DNA of 64,000 nt from Anaerobacillus isosaccharinicus (lineage in GTDB: Bacteria; Bacillota; Bacilli; Bacillales; Anaerobacillaceae), in the NCBI RefSeq assembly GCF_001866075.3, contig NZ_CP063356.1:2594164-2658163 (forward strand), given 5' to 3'. Numbering within the stretch: the first letter of the stretch is position 1; each line of letters begins with the position of its first letter. The position numbers and the translations under genes are program-made. The notes beneath the pieces are model-generated. The model searched no databases. It saw only the letters and a list, made by a program, of their open reading frames with translations, and was not told where the DNA came from. Positions 37,377-46,453 of this stretch are shown in pieces.

Positions 37377-39863
37377 ATGAGAGTTTCCAACAACGAGAAC
37401 CATGAAGCATTAAAAATAGAAGGATCAAACATATTTGCTGACAAACAAACCTTTATGAAAGAGTTTGTTCAAACATTAGCAACTAATAGTAGTAAGGCCC
37501 TTGATGAAGCATCTTCGATTGATTTTTATAATACGTTAGGAACAATGATTCGTAGTCATGTAAGTAAAAATTGGATTAGTACGAATAAGCAATACAATCA
37601 AAGTGGTGAAAAGCAAGTTTACTATTTTTCAATGGAATTTTTAATGGGGCGGCTCTTGCAATCTAACATGCTAAACTTAAATATATTAAGTGTCGTAAAC
37701 GAAGGTCTCGAGGAACTTGGTATTAATTTTGCTTCAATTTCTGAAGAAGAACATGATGCTGGCTTAGGTAATGGTGGTTTAGGTCGACTTGCCGCTTGCT
37801 TCTTAGACTCGATTGCATCGTTGCAATTACCAGGGCATGGTTGTGGGATTCGCTATAAATATGGACTTTTCGAGCAAAAGCTAATTGACGGTTACCAAGT
37901 GGAACTACCGGATTATTGGTTGAAAGAAGATTATGTGTGGGAAGTTCGTCGCTCCGATCGAAGTGTAAATGTTCGTTTTGGAGGATATGTTGAAACGAAG
38001 GTAGTGGATGGAGATATTCTATTTGACCATAAAAACTACGAAACTGTTTTGGCCGTTCCATATGATGTTCCTGTAGTAGGCTTTGAAAATAAAACGGTCA
38101 ATACTTTACGTTTATGGAGTGCTGAACCCTCTAATAGCGAGCAAGATTTCCATAGTTCTAATCGTGAAAATTATTATAAATTTTTAAACTATAAACGTTC
38201 AATTGAGTCTATTTCAGAATTTTTATACCCTGATGATTCTCACTTTGAAGGGAAAAAACTTCGCTTAAAACAGCAATATTTCTTAGTCTCTGCAGGGCTT
38301 CAAAGTATTTTAAATTCTTATAAACGAAGATCAAATCAAAGTTTACAAGATTTGCATGATAAAGCTACATTTCACATTAATGATACACATCCTGCCTTAA
38401 TTGTTCCAGAACTCATGCGTATCCTAATGGATGATGAAGGCTTTGGTTGGGATGAGGCATGGGAAATTACAACAAAGACTTGTGCATACACGAACCATAC
38501 GACACTTGTTGAAGCCTTAGAAAAATGGCCAGTCAGCCTGTTTCAAGAGCTTTTACCACGAATTTATATGATTGTGGAAGAGATCAATGAGCGCTTCTGT
38601 CGCGAGCTTTGGGCTAAGCACCCAGGTGAATATGATCGCATTAGTGACTTAGCAATCATCGCTCACAATCAAATTCGGATGGCGCACCTCGCTATTGTGG
38701 GGAGTTTTAGTGTTAACGGAGTAGCAAAACTTCATACTGAAATTTTAAAACAACGAGAAATGAATAATTTTTATACAGTATTTCCTGAAAAATTTAATAA
38801 TAAAACAAATGGAATTACTCATCGCCGTTGGTTAATGAATTCAAATCCAAAGCTTTCTTCGTATATTACAGAGGCAATCGGACAGCGTTGGATTAAACAG
38901 CCGCGGGATTTAATTGGTTTAGTGAAATATGCAAAAGATGCTGCTTTCCAAGAAAAAATAGCAAAAGTAAAATTAGATAATAAGCTAATCTTAGCAGATT
39001 ATATTAAAAATAAGACAGGTATTATTGTCGACGAGCACTCGATTTTCGATGTGCAGGTAAAACGGCTTCATGCATATAAGCGTCAATTACTTAATGTCTT
39101 TCACATTATGGAGCTATATAATTTACTAAGAGAAAATCCTAATATTGACATGGTTCCACGCACATTTATTTTCGGAGCCAAAGCAGCACCGAGCTATACT
39201 TTTGCGAAAAAGATTATTAAGCTGATTAACACTGTTGCAAATGTCGTCAACAATGATCCATACATTCAAGGGAAATTAAAAGTAGTGTTTTTAGAAAATT
39301 ACAGCGTTTCGATGGCGGAAAAGATTATTCCAGCGGCCGATGTAAGTGAACAGATTTCAACTGCAAGTAAAGAAGCCTCTGGAACCGGGAACATGAAATT
39401 TATGATGAATGGTGCCTTAACCATTGGTACTCTTGACGGGGCAAACGTCGAAATACATGACATGGTTGGGAATGAAAATATCTTCATTTTTGGATTAACG
39501 TCTGAACAAGTGCTGAATTACTACAATTATGGAGGCTATGTAGCCAGAGACATTTATAATTGTGATCCACGAGTACGTACTGTCCTAGATCAACTTTTGG
39601 ATGGTTTCTGTGGGAACGATAAAGTAGAGTTCAAAGATATTTACTATCAAATTTTATCTAATAACGATGAATATTTTGTTTTGAAAGACTTTGATAGTTA
39701 CGTAGAAGCGCATCAGAAAGTGGATCTCAATTACCGTGATCAAAAAGAATGGCTGAAAAAATCAATTATTAACATTGCTCACTCTGGCAAGTTTTCTAGC
39801 GACCGGACGATTAGTGAGTATGCTACAGAAATTTGGGGTATTAGGCCATTTTTGGTGGAGTAA
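37377..39863 (+). CDS. glgP: Glycogen phosphorylase
   Basis: 828 residues, GT35 family. The PLP-lysine motif EASGTGNMKFMMNGALTIGT is near residue 670, with NTNDTHPA-like HINDTHPALIVPELMRILMD and RIHDVQVKRLHAYKRQLLN-type sequences (here FDVQVKRLHAYKRQLLNV). It releases glucose-1-phosphate from glycogen. The ATG follows the glgA stop immediately and has AGGAGG in the end of glgA. It closes the operon. Confidence 0.96.
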   Translation: MRVSNNENHEALKIEGSNIFADKQTFMKEFVQTLATNSSKALDEASSIDFYNTLGTMIRSHVSKNWISTNKQYNQSGEKQVYYFSMEFLMGRLLQSNMLNLNILSVVNEGLEELGINFASISEEEHDAGLGNGGLGRLAACFLDSIASLQLPGHGCGIRYKYGLFEQKLIDGYQVELPDYWLKEDYVWEVRRSDRSVNVRFGGYVETKVVDGDILFDHKNYETVLAVPYDVPVVGFENKTVNTLRLWSAEPSNSEQDFHSSNRENYYKFLNYKRSIESISEFLYPDDSHFEGKKLRLKQQYFLVSAGLQSILNSYKRRSNQSLQDLHDKATFHINDTHPALIVPELMRILMDDEGFGWDEAWEITTKTCAYTNHTTLVEALEKWPVSLFQELLPRIYMIVEEINERFCRELWAKHPGEYDRISDLAIIAHNQIRMAHLAIVGSFSVNGVAKLHTEILKQREMNNFYTVFPEKFNNKTNGITHRRWLMNSNPKLSSYITEAIGQRWIKQPRDLIGLVKYAKDAAFQEKIAKVKLDNKLILADYIKNKTGIIVDEHSIFDVQVKRLHAYKRQLLNVFHIMELYNLLRENPNIDMVPRTFIFGAKAAPSYTFAKKIIKLINTVANVVNNDPYIQGKLKVVFLENYSVSMAEKIIPAADVSEQISTASKEASGTGNMKFMMNGALTIGTLDGANVEIHDMVGNENIFIFGLTSEQVLNYYNYGGYVARDIYNCDPRVRTVLDQLLDGFCGNDKVEFKDIYYQILSNNDEYFVLKDFDSYVEAHQKVDLNYRDQKEWLKKSIINIAHSGKFSSDRTISEYATEIWGIRPFLVE

Positions 39864-39880
39864 TTTAATAGACGAGTGTG

Positions 39881-39914
39881 ACGCAAAAGTATGTTTGGCT
39901 TTTGCGTTTTTTTT
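39881..39914 (+). terminator. Terminator of the glg operon
   Basis: ACGCAAAAG pairs with CTTTTGCGT around a 9-base loop, followed by seven or more T. Confidence 0.9.
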
Positions 39915-40005
39915 GTTTGTCATTAAATTTTCATGACTAAAGCGGGACAAGAGTACATTTTAATAGATTATAGTGTTATTCATCTATTCAGTTTGTCCCT
40001 TCAGA

Positions 40006-40014
40006 CATACCCTA
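40006..40014 (+). promoter_or_regulatory. Possible sigma-K -10 box of the interrupted GerPA-like gene
   Basis: CATACCCTA fits CATANNNTA and lies 31 bp before the start codon. No clear AC at the right distance was found, so this is tentative. Confidence 0.35.
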
Positions 40015-40095
40015 CTAATAGGGGATATGAAAGGAGGTAGGGCAAATGAAGCCGTTTAAAAATCCTATGACTACCATTGGAAGTTTGAAAATTAA

Positions 40096-40099
40096 TAAT
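40096..40099 (+). repeat. Target-site duplication, left copy (TAAT)
   Basis: TAAT directly before the left end of the first IS; the matching copy is at 43888-43891 after the second IS. The junction between the two IS copies has TTAA instead. Confidence 0.7.
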
Positions 40100-41995
40100 A
40101 TAGACTCTCGGAATAAATGATGAGTTTATCGAGAGTTTGTAAAAAATTCACTGGAAAATTCATTAACAGGACAGTAAAATGATGTGTTTTCATAGTGTTT
40201 TCATAGTGTTTTCAAAAAAGTGTATACCAAATAAGCCTACGGCTGCTATTTTTTAAAAATGACTAGGCGCTCTTAGAAAAGATGATTTCTTGGATGTTCA
40301 AAGTCTCTTTCTGACTACTGTACCAAGCATCTATGTGTTGACACATCATGATTGAATATAAGCGGACATACCACATTTTTGTAGAGCGATGACGCCCAGA
40401 TTCTAAGTGATAGTCGACTTTTTCTCTTTTGTTCGAACGTTCAACTGAAGTTCTTCGTTTATAAATCAGTTTCCACTTTTCAGAAGACCTCGGTGTTTTA
40501 GTGAACAGACGAAGATTATCTTGCTTAAACGTATGAAATGTCCGGCCATACTTCGCTTTAGAACACGGAGTGGAACATGTATTTTTTGTTCCGCAAGCTA
40601 GTGGACAACGCCACTTTTGGCGGTTTTGAGATTTGTCAAACCCATTGGGTTTCATTTCCATTCCAATTGGACAAATAGGAACGCCTAGGGGAGAAATCTG
40701 AATATCACTTTGCGTACTGAAGTTTTTCTTTGTTCGAACATTAAGATCAATAAATGGTTCCACATTATGATGGTCCAGTAATTCGTAAATCGGTTCTGCA
40801 TCATGTGCGGCATCGAGAAGGATTTTATCAATTGTGCCCAAGGTGTACCGTTGCGAAAATTCAATTGAACCAACCACTAGGCTGACTGAATCATGCCGGG
40901 AAGCAGGATGCAGCCGTGGATATAGCGGCAAGTCGTATTGGCTATCGCTAGTGGATATCATGTAGAGATGATATCCGTTGAAGTACCTCTCCCTTGAACT
41001 ATCCCAACCTGAGTCGATGTCAGGTTGAGAATATCGACGAGGATGAGTACAATTCGTTAGTCCTTGGGCACTACAATCACAAATAGGTTTGCTCCTTGGG
41101 TATCTCGCTGTTTCCACGGGTGTCCCATCTCCAACAACACCAAGGGAATGGGGATCCCCAAGCAAACCCAATCTCGCTGAAACTTCAAGAAATTGAGATT
41201 GAAAAAACGCGTATAATTGATCTCCCGGCAATTGTTTTTGTTTTGAGCCATTGCGTAAATGACGATCCACTAATTTTCTAATAATACCAGGGTTTCTAGG
41301 AGTTGCTTTTTCACCCTTTTTCGGTTTTTTCTTCTTCTTCTTTTTTCGTTTGAGCTTAATAAAAGGTTTTACATTAGCCTTCTCAAAACCTGATAGCCGT
41401 CTGAAGAAGTCATAAAAAGTACCGACACCTGGAACATCCCCAGGTTCAAAGCCGCTAAGGATCGTGTAAAGAGGAACACGATGGAGTTGGTTCACCCATT
41501 CTGTAATACTCAGGGTCGGACTTGTCAATAAACACAAAAGATAAGAGCGAAGCATGGAAGCAGGATCACGTGGCTCAGGACCTTTAACTGAATATGAATC
41601 ATGAAGCCACGTAGTGGTAAACGAAAGATCCGTGATCCATAACTTCGAGATAATAGTCCAATCTTTTTGTACGAGAGTCAGTATACCGCCTGAGTAATGA
41701 GTATTTAATTGGTCTAAAACGAAGTTTTGATATGAGATATGTGGTATTAGCGTAGGTTTCATTTAAATCCCCCATTTCACCGTATTGTTAGGAAGTCAAT
41801 TCCTCCTCGGCGATTATTGGGGTTGCACTAAAAAGTCAAGTGTTTTTTTAGTTTTTTTATGATATTTTTCAACAATTAATTCCCAATTGAAAAAGAAATC
41901 TAAAGTAAAAATCCCACCTAGAAATAGGAGGGATACAAATAAATTGGCTCAAGAAAACCTTGAGCCACAAGGCTCGGCAAATGCCGAGAGTCTAT
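40100..41995 (-). mobile_element. Insertion sequence copy 1 (IS1182-like DDE element, 1896 bp)
   Basis: The ends are 12-bp perfect inverted repeats beginning ATAGACTCTCGG (40100-40111 and the complement at 41984-41995). It carries one transposase on the minus strand. The right end has two subterminal hairpins (GGCTCAAG with CTTGAGCC; CTCGGCA with TGCCGAG), and the left end has CTCTCG with CGAGAG. It differs from copy 2 only near both ends. The family is judged by the transposase and is not certain. Confidence 0.8.
40263..41762 (-). CDS. Transposase of IS copy 1
   Basis: 499 residues, intact. The N-terminal domain (EPRDPASMLRSYLLCLL, PGVGTFYDFFRRL) resembles the DUF772-type domain of IS1182-group transposases; a lysine-rich linker follows from residue 136. 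The candidate catalytic triad is Asp212 in VGDGTPVETA, Asp317 in LLDAAHDAEP and Glu441 in RTSVERSNKREK. A cysteine-rich stretch at 386-400 may bind metal. It moves the element by cut-and-paste or via a circular or dimer intermediate. Confidence 0.88.
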   Translation of the reverse strand: MKPTLIPHISYQNFVLDQLNTHYSGGILTLVQKDWTIISKLWITDLSFTTTWLHDSYSVKGPEPRDPASMLRSYLLCLLTSPTLSITEWVNQLHRVPLYTILSGFEPGDVPGVGTFYDFFRRLSGFEKANVKPFIKLKRKKKKKKKPKKGEKATPRNPGIIRKLVDRHLRNGSKQKQLPGDQLYAFFQSQFLEVSARLGLLGDPHSLGVVGDGTPVETARYPRSKPICDCSAQGLTNCTHPRRYSQPDIDSGWDSSRERYFNGYHLYMISTSDSQYDLPLYPRLHPASRHDSVSLVVGSIEFSQRYTLGTIDKILLDAAHDAEPIYELLDHHNVEPFIDLNVRTKKNFSTQSDIQISPLGVPICPIGMEMKPNGFDKSQNRQKWRCPLACGTKNTCSTPCSKAKYGRTFHTFKQDNLRLFTKTPRSSEKWKLIYKRRTSVERSNKREKVDYHLESGRHRSTKMWYVRLYSIMMCQHIDAWYSSQKETLNIQEIIFSKSA

Positions 41996-41999
41996 TTAA
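41996..41999 (+). other. 4-bp junction (TTAA) between the two IS copies
   Basis: The two elements are separated by just TTAA. It differs from the outer TAAT, so it is not explained by two insertions into the same duplicated target. Confidence 0.75.
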
Positions 42000-43887
42000 A
42001 TAGACTCTCGGAATAAATGATGAGTTTATCGAAGATTTGTAAAAAATTTACTGGGAATTTCATTAACAGGACAGTAAAATGATGTGTTTTCATAGTGTTT
42101 TCAAAAAAGTATGCACCAAATAAGCCTACAGTTATTCTATTTTTTAAAAATTGTCTAGGCGCTTTTAGTAAAGATGATTTCCTGAATGTTCAAAGTCTCT
42201 TTCTGACTACTGTACCAAGCATCTATGTGTTGACACATCATGATTGAGTATAGGCGGACATACCACATTTTTGTAGAGCGATGGCGCCCAGCTTCTAAGT
42301 GATAATCGACTTTTTCTCTTTTGTTCGAACGTTCAACTGAAGTTCTTCGTTTATAAATGAGTTTCCACTTTTCAGAAGATCTTGGTGTTTTAGTGAACAG
42401 ACGAAGATTATCTCGCTTAAACGTATGAAATGTGCGGCCATACTTCGCTTTAGAACACGGAGTGGAACATGTATTTTTTGTTCCGCAAGCTAGTGGACAA
42501 CGCCACTTTTGGCGGTTTTGAGATTTGTCAAACCCATTGGGTTTCATTTCCATTCCAATTGGACAAATAGGAACGCCTAGGGGAGAAATCTGAATATCAC
42601 TTTGCGTACTGAAGTTTTTCTTTGTTCGAACATTAAGATCAATAAATGGTTCCACATTATGATGGTCCAGTAATTCGTAAATCGGTTCTGCATCATGTGC
42701 GGCATCGAGAAGGATTTTATCAATTGTGCCCAAGGTGTACCGTTGCGAAAATTCAATTGAACCAACCACTAGGCTGACTGAATCATGCCGGGAAGCAGGA
42801 TGCAGCCGTGGATATAGCGGCAAGTCGTATTGGCTATCGCTAGTGGATATCATGTAGAGATGATATCCGTTGAAGTACCTCTCCCTTGAACTATCCCAAC
42901 CTGAGTCGATGTCAGGTTGAGAATATCGACGAGGATGAGTACAATTCGTTAGTCCTTGGGCACTACAATCACAAATAGGTTTGCTCCTTGGGTATCTCGC
43001 TGTTTCCACGGGTGTCCCATCTCCAACAACACCAAGGGAATGGGGATCCCCAAGCAAACCCAATCTCGCTGAAACTTCAAGAAATTGAGATTGAAAAAAC
43101 GCGTATAATTGATCTCCCGGCAATTGTTTTTGTTTTGAGCCATTGCGTAAATGACGATCCACTAATTTTCTAATAATACCAGGGTTTCTAGGAGTTGCTT
43201 TTTCACCCTTTTTCGGTTTTTTCTTCTTCTTCTTTTTTCGTTTGAGCTTAATAAAAGGTTTTACATTAGCCTTCTCAAAACCTGATAGCCGTCTGAAGAA
43301 GTCATAAAAAGTACCGACACCTGGAACATCCCCAGGTTCAAAGCCGCTAAGGATCGTGTAAAGAGGAACACGATGGAGTTGGTTCACCCATTCTGTAATA
43401 CTCAGGGTCGGACTTGTCAATAAACACAAAAGATAAGAGCGAAGCATGGAAGCAGGATCACGTGGCTCAGGACCTTTAACTGAATATGAATCATGAAGCC
43501 ACGTAGTGGTAAACGAAAGATCCGTGATCCATAACTTCGAGATAATAGTCCAATCTTTTTGTACGAGAGTCAGTATACCGCCTGAGTAATGAGTATTTAA
43601 TTGGTCTAAAACGAAGTTTTGATATGAGATATGTGGTATTAGCGCAGGTTTCATTTAAATCCCCCATTTCACCGTATTGTTAGGAAGTCAATTCCTCCTC
43701 GGCGATTATTGGGGTTCCACTAAAAAGTCAAGTGTTTTTTTAGTTTTTTTATGATATTTTTCAACAATTAATTTCCAATTGAAGAAGAAAACTAAAGTAA
43801 AAATCCCACCTAGAAATAGGAGGGATACAAATAAATTGGTTCAAGAAAACCTTGAGCCACAAGGCTCGGCAAATGCCGAGAGTCTAT
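42000..43887 (-). mobile_element. Insertion sequence copy 2 (IS1182-like, 1888 bp)
   Basis: Same terminal repeats and orientation as copy 1; 8 bp shorter because a CATAGTGTTTTC unit present in copy 1 occurs once less here (with small compensating differences). The central region, roughly 42425-43640, is identical to copy 1 as far as I could compare, while both ends carry substitutions. Confidence 0.8.
42155..43654 (-). CDS. Transposase of IS copy 2
   Basis: 499 residues, intact, with the same catalytic residues as copy 1. It differs at four positions: Ala for Thr at 4, Arg for Gln at 414, Ala for Ser at about 455, and Thr for Ser near the C-terminus. Both copies therefore could make active enzyme. 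Confidence 0.88.
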   Translation of the reverse strand: MKPALIPHISYQNFVLDQLNTHYSGGILTLVQKDWTIISKLWITDLSFTTTWLHDSYSVKGPEPRDPASMLRSYLLCLLTSPTLSITEWVNQLHRVPLYTILSGFEPGDVPGVGTFYDFFRRLSGFEKANVKPFIKLKRKKKKKKKPKKGEKATPRNPGIIRKLVDRHLRNGSKQKQLPGDQLYAFFQSQFLEVSARLGLLGDPHSLGVVGDGTPVETARYPRSKPICDCSAQGLTNCTHPRRYSQPDIDSGWDSSRERYFNGYHLYMISTSDSQYDLPLYPRLHPASRHDSVSLVVGSIEFSQRYTLGTIDKILLDAAHDAEPIYELLDHHNVEPFIDLNVRTKKNFSTQSDIQISPLGVPICPIGMEMKPNGFDKSQNRQKWRCPLACGTKNTCSTPCSKAKYGRTFHTFKRDNLRLFTKTPRSSEKWKLIYKRRTSVERSNKREKVDYHLEAGRHRSTKMWYVRLYSIMMCQHIDAWYSSQKETLNIQEIIFTKSA

Positions 43888-43891
43888 TAAT
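43888..43891 (+). repeat. Target-site duplication, right copy (TAAT)
   Basis: TAAT directly after the right end of the second IS; matches the left copy and allows exact reconstruction of the interrupted gene. Confidence 0.7.
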
Positions 43892-44337
43892 GTATCAGGA
43901 GGGGCTTCTATTAATTTTGGTCCAGCTTTCCACAAGGGACATCAGGCAAACGCAAAGATTGAAACTGGTGAAATTGTAATTGGGGATGAGTTCACTATTA
44001 ATATAGGTTGCCCAGATGAAGAGGAAAATGATGAAGAAAATAATGGAGAGAATAATGGAGAGAATGATGACGCCAATAATGAAGAAACTGATGAGAAGGA
44101 AGATGAGTTTGAATTTGAGTTCGGTGAGAAAATAGATGAGGATGAGTTTGATTACAATGAAGAAGAGGATGATCTTGAGTACCAACCTAAGAAGGATGAC
44201 TTAGCGCAAAAGAAAAAATGGAAGTGGGTAAAAGGGAAATTTAAGAGAGTTGAATGAATAAGAGAAGGTGTGAGTTTCCTAATAACAAGCTTGCACCTTT
44301 CAATAGGTGGACATCAGATCCGTTATAGGCACTTTTC

Positions 44338-44676
44338 GGTCACTAATCGGGCCAAATAGTGCCCAAAACTCTCACATCTCGTATATTCGGGTCACCATAC
44401 GGGCCAAATAGTGCCCTAAACTCTCACATCTGGTATATTTGGGTCACCATACGGGCCAAATAGTGCCCTAAACTCTCCACATCTGGTATATTTGGGTCAC
44501 CATACGGGCCAAATAGTGCCCAAAACTCTCCACATCTGGTATATTTGGGTCACCATATCGGCCAAATAGTGCCCCAAACTCTCACATCTGGTATATTTGG
44601 GGAGCCATACCCGCCAAATAGTGCCTGAACTCCCACATCACGGAAAATTCGGTCATCAATCCCGCCTATCAGTAAC
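44338..44676. repeat. Tandem repeat array, about six units of 52-53 bp
   Basis: The word GCCAAATAG recurs at 44351, 44403, 44455, 44508, 44561 and 44613, giving steps of 52, 52, 53, 53 and 52 bp, with degenerate partial units at both edges. Most units contain TATTTGG and CCAAATA as an inverted repeat, so each can form a hairpin. The array fills most of the 459-bp gap between the GerPA-like remnant and the ytoA-like gene. No open frame or promoter was seen within it. Confidence 0.85.
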
Positions 44677-44716
44677 CCATATTCTCCGATGATGTCCTCT
44701 TAAATAGTTGCTCACA

Positions 44717-45250
44717 TCATCCTTGGTAGTCTTCACTCACTTGTTGTAAACTTTTATAGTACTGTCCTTTTTCTACATATTCACGTCGAATTCTAGCCAT
44801 GTCTTGTAAATCCTCATCATTGAGTTCTCGGACAACTTTTGCCGGACGCCCAAAAGCTAGACTGTTAGGTGGAATTTTTTTACCTTGTGGAACAAGGCTT
44901 CCTGCCCCAATAAAAGCACCTTCACCAATTTCGGCACCATCTAAGATGATCGAACCCATTCCAATTAGAGCACCTTTTTTAATACAACAACTATGGAGCA
45001 AAACTTGGTGACCGACCGTAACATCATCTTCTAAAACCAAAGGGAACTTTGGACTTTGGTGAAGTGTACAATTGTCTTGAACATTGACACGCTCCCCAAT
45101 AATTGTTGGAGATACATCGCCACGAATAACCGTATTAAACCAAATGCTTGAAAAAGGTCCGATTTTAACATCCCCAGTAACAGTAACGAAATCAGCAATG
45201 AATGCAGTCTCTGCAATTTCTGGAAATTTACCTTTATATGGATACATCAT
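44717..45250 (-). CDS. ytoA: Gamma-carbonic-anhydrase-family hexapeptide protein (YtoA-like)
   Basis: 177 residues forming a left-handed beta helix with hexapeptide repeats (for instance VIRGDVSPTIIGERVNVQD, GAEIGEGAFIGAGSLVPQG). The three zinc-ligand histidines are present in CTLHQSP and VGHQVLLHSCC. Related proteins are gamma-carbonic anhydrases or acetyltransferase-like proteins; activity for YtoA has not been firmly settled to my knowledge. GGGGGAATT precedes the ATG. The 320-bp gap after it (45251-45570) shows only AT-rich sequence with no clear element. Confidence 0.87.
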   Translation of the reverse strand: MMYPYKGKFPEIAETAFIADFVTVTGDVKIGPFSSIWFNTVIRGDVSPTIIGERVNVQDNCTLHQSPKFPLVLEDDVTVGHQVLLHSCCIKKGALIGMGSIILDGAEIGEGAFIGAGSLVPQGKKIPPNSLAFGRPAKVVRELNDEDLQDMARIRREYVEKGQYYKSLQQVSEDYQG

Positions 45251-45570
45251 ATTTGAATTCCCCCTTTAAGTCATGTTATTTTTTAATTACCAATACTTTA
45301 TCATGTCATCATTCATAATTCGCACAAATTTGTGGTTAAGTAAAAAAAGTACAACTATAAAATGATTTGGCTTGATTTTAGCAAAGTGAAATTGGCTCAC
45401 TTTAAGAGGTTTCATAATTACATACTTTCGCCATTAAGTTGCGTAAAATCCCTCGCAACAACATATAGTTGGATATGGGTCATTTTAGGAATTATGAAAA
45501 AAACTTATACAATAAATATTATCAGAATTTAACACCGTTATGTAGTAATTAATCTTAAGGGGATGATCTC

Positions 45571-46344
45571 ATGTGGGTTTGGGAGAGTGAAAAGGCAAAA
45601 GGTGTTTTTGTGTTAGTGCATGGAGCGAATGAATACCACGTTCGTTATCAATGGTTAATTCAAAAATTAATAGATGAAGGCTACCATGTTGTAATGGGTG
45701 ATTTGCCTGGACAAGGTAGGAATCCGAAAACCCCTGGACATGTTGATTCATTTCAAGAATATATCGATGTAATCGAAACTTGGTATGAGAGAGCGTTGCA
45801 ATTTGAGTTACCTGTTTTTCTTTTAGGTCATAGTATGGGTGGACTTGCCGTAATTCAGACGATGTTACAAAAACAATTATTAGTAAATGCAGTAATTCTA
45901 TCTTCGCCTTGCTTAGGGTTAGAAAATCCGCCGTCCAAGTTAAAGAGCTATAGTGGAATGTTACTTAATAAAATATCACCAAAATTTCGCATGCCAACAA
46001 ACCTACCAGAGGTAACTCGGTGCGAGGAAATGCGCAAGCGGGATGAAGAAGATCAGTACATCGTGAAAAAAGTGTCTGTACGCTGGTATCATCAATTAAC
46101 GAGTGCCATGGCGAACAGTCACAAAGAAGTACAACATTTCCCTGATGTTCCGCTGCTAGTTCTTCAAGGTGGAGACGATTTAATTGTTGATAAAAAGGCT
46201 GTATATCACTGGTTTAATCAATTAACTGTTACCGATAAATATTACAAGGAATTTCCAGGCTTTTATCATGAAGTATTTAATGAGCCCGAAAAGGAAACAG
46301 TGTTTCATGTAGCAAAACGATTTGCAGAACTACATTTAGATTGA
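45571..46344 (+). CDS. ytpA: Alpha/beta hydrolase, lysophospholipase (YtpA-like)
   Basis: 257 residues with an oxyanion loop VHGANEY, the nucleophile elbow LGHSMGGLAV (Ser near residue 94), an aspartate in LLVLQGGDDLIVD and the C-terminal histidine in PGFYHEVFNEPE. B. subtilis YtpA acts as a phospholipase that makes the antibiotic lysophospholipid bacilysocin. It lies upstream of ytpB, as in that species. TAAGGGGATG precedes the ATG. Confidence 0.9.
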   Translation: MWVWESEKAKGVFVLVHGANEYHVRYQWLIQKLIDEGYHVVMGDLPGQGRNPKTPGHVDSFQEYIDVIETWYERALQFELPVFLLGHSMGGLAVIQTMLQKQLLVNAVILSSPCLGLENPPSKLKSYSGMLLNKISPKFRMPTNLPEVTRCEEMRKRDEEDQYIVKKVSVRWYHQLTSAMANSHKEVQHFPDVPLLVLQGGDDLIVDKKAVYHWFNQLTVTDKYYKEFPGFYHEVFNEPEKETVFHVAKRFAELHLD

Positions 46345-46453
46345 AAAATGTTTGCACTTTCTTATTTTTCAAAAAATCTTAGTCACCTTCAATTAAAGGA
46401 CAAAGCTAAAAAAAGGTTATAGACAATTTTTTCTAAAAAAGGAGTTTCTTCTA

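Larger units (their letters stand above)
40046..44257 (+). pseudogene. GerPA/GerPF-like spore germination gene interrupted by an IS dimer
   Basis: The gene starts at an ATG with AAGGAGGT upstream and reads MKPFKNPMTTIGSLKINN up to 40099, where the first insertion sequence begins. After the second one, the frame resumes at 43892 as VSGGASINFGPAFHKGHQANA and stays open to TGA at 44255-44257. If the dimer and one TAAT are removed, the reading frame is continuous with 18 plus 121 codons. The reconstructed part resembles the small GerPA/GerPF spore germination family (a short IGSLKINNVSGGASINFG block and an IGDEFTIN block). The C-terminal half is highly acidic with two NNGE repeats and ends in a lysine/tryptophan-rich segment. 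In its present state it encodes only 24 residues before a stop within the IS. The family link is from pattern alone. Confidence 0.75.

Noticed and set aside
40263-43654. A composite transposon with cargo between two IS copies
   Set aside because: Only four base pairs lie between the copies, so there is no cargo.
43779-43979. Open frame spanning the end of IS copy 2 and the adjacent gene
   Set aside because: It crosses the IS boundary and is in a frame different from the restored GerPA-like gene.
43895-44185. Hydrophobic 96-residue open frame on the minus strand
   Set aside because: It is antisense to the acidic tail of the GerPA-like gene; GAA and GAT codons read backwards give phenylalanine and isoleucine, which mimics a membrane protein.
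44338-44676. CRISPR array
   Set aside because: The entire unit repeats with no unique spacers, and the period is constant; no cas genes nearby.
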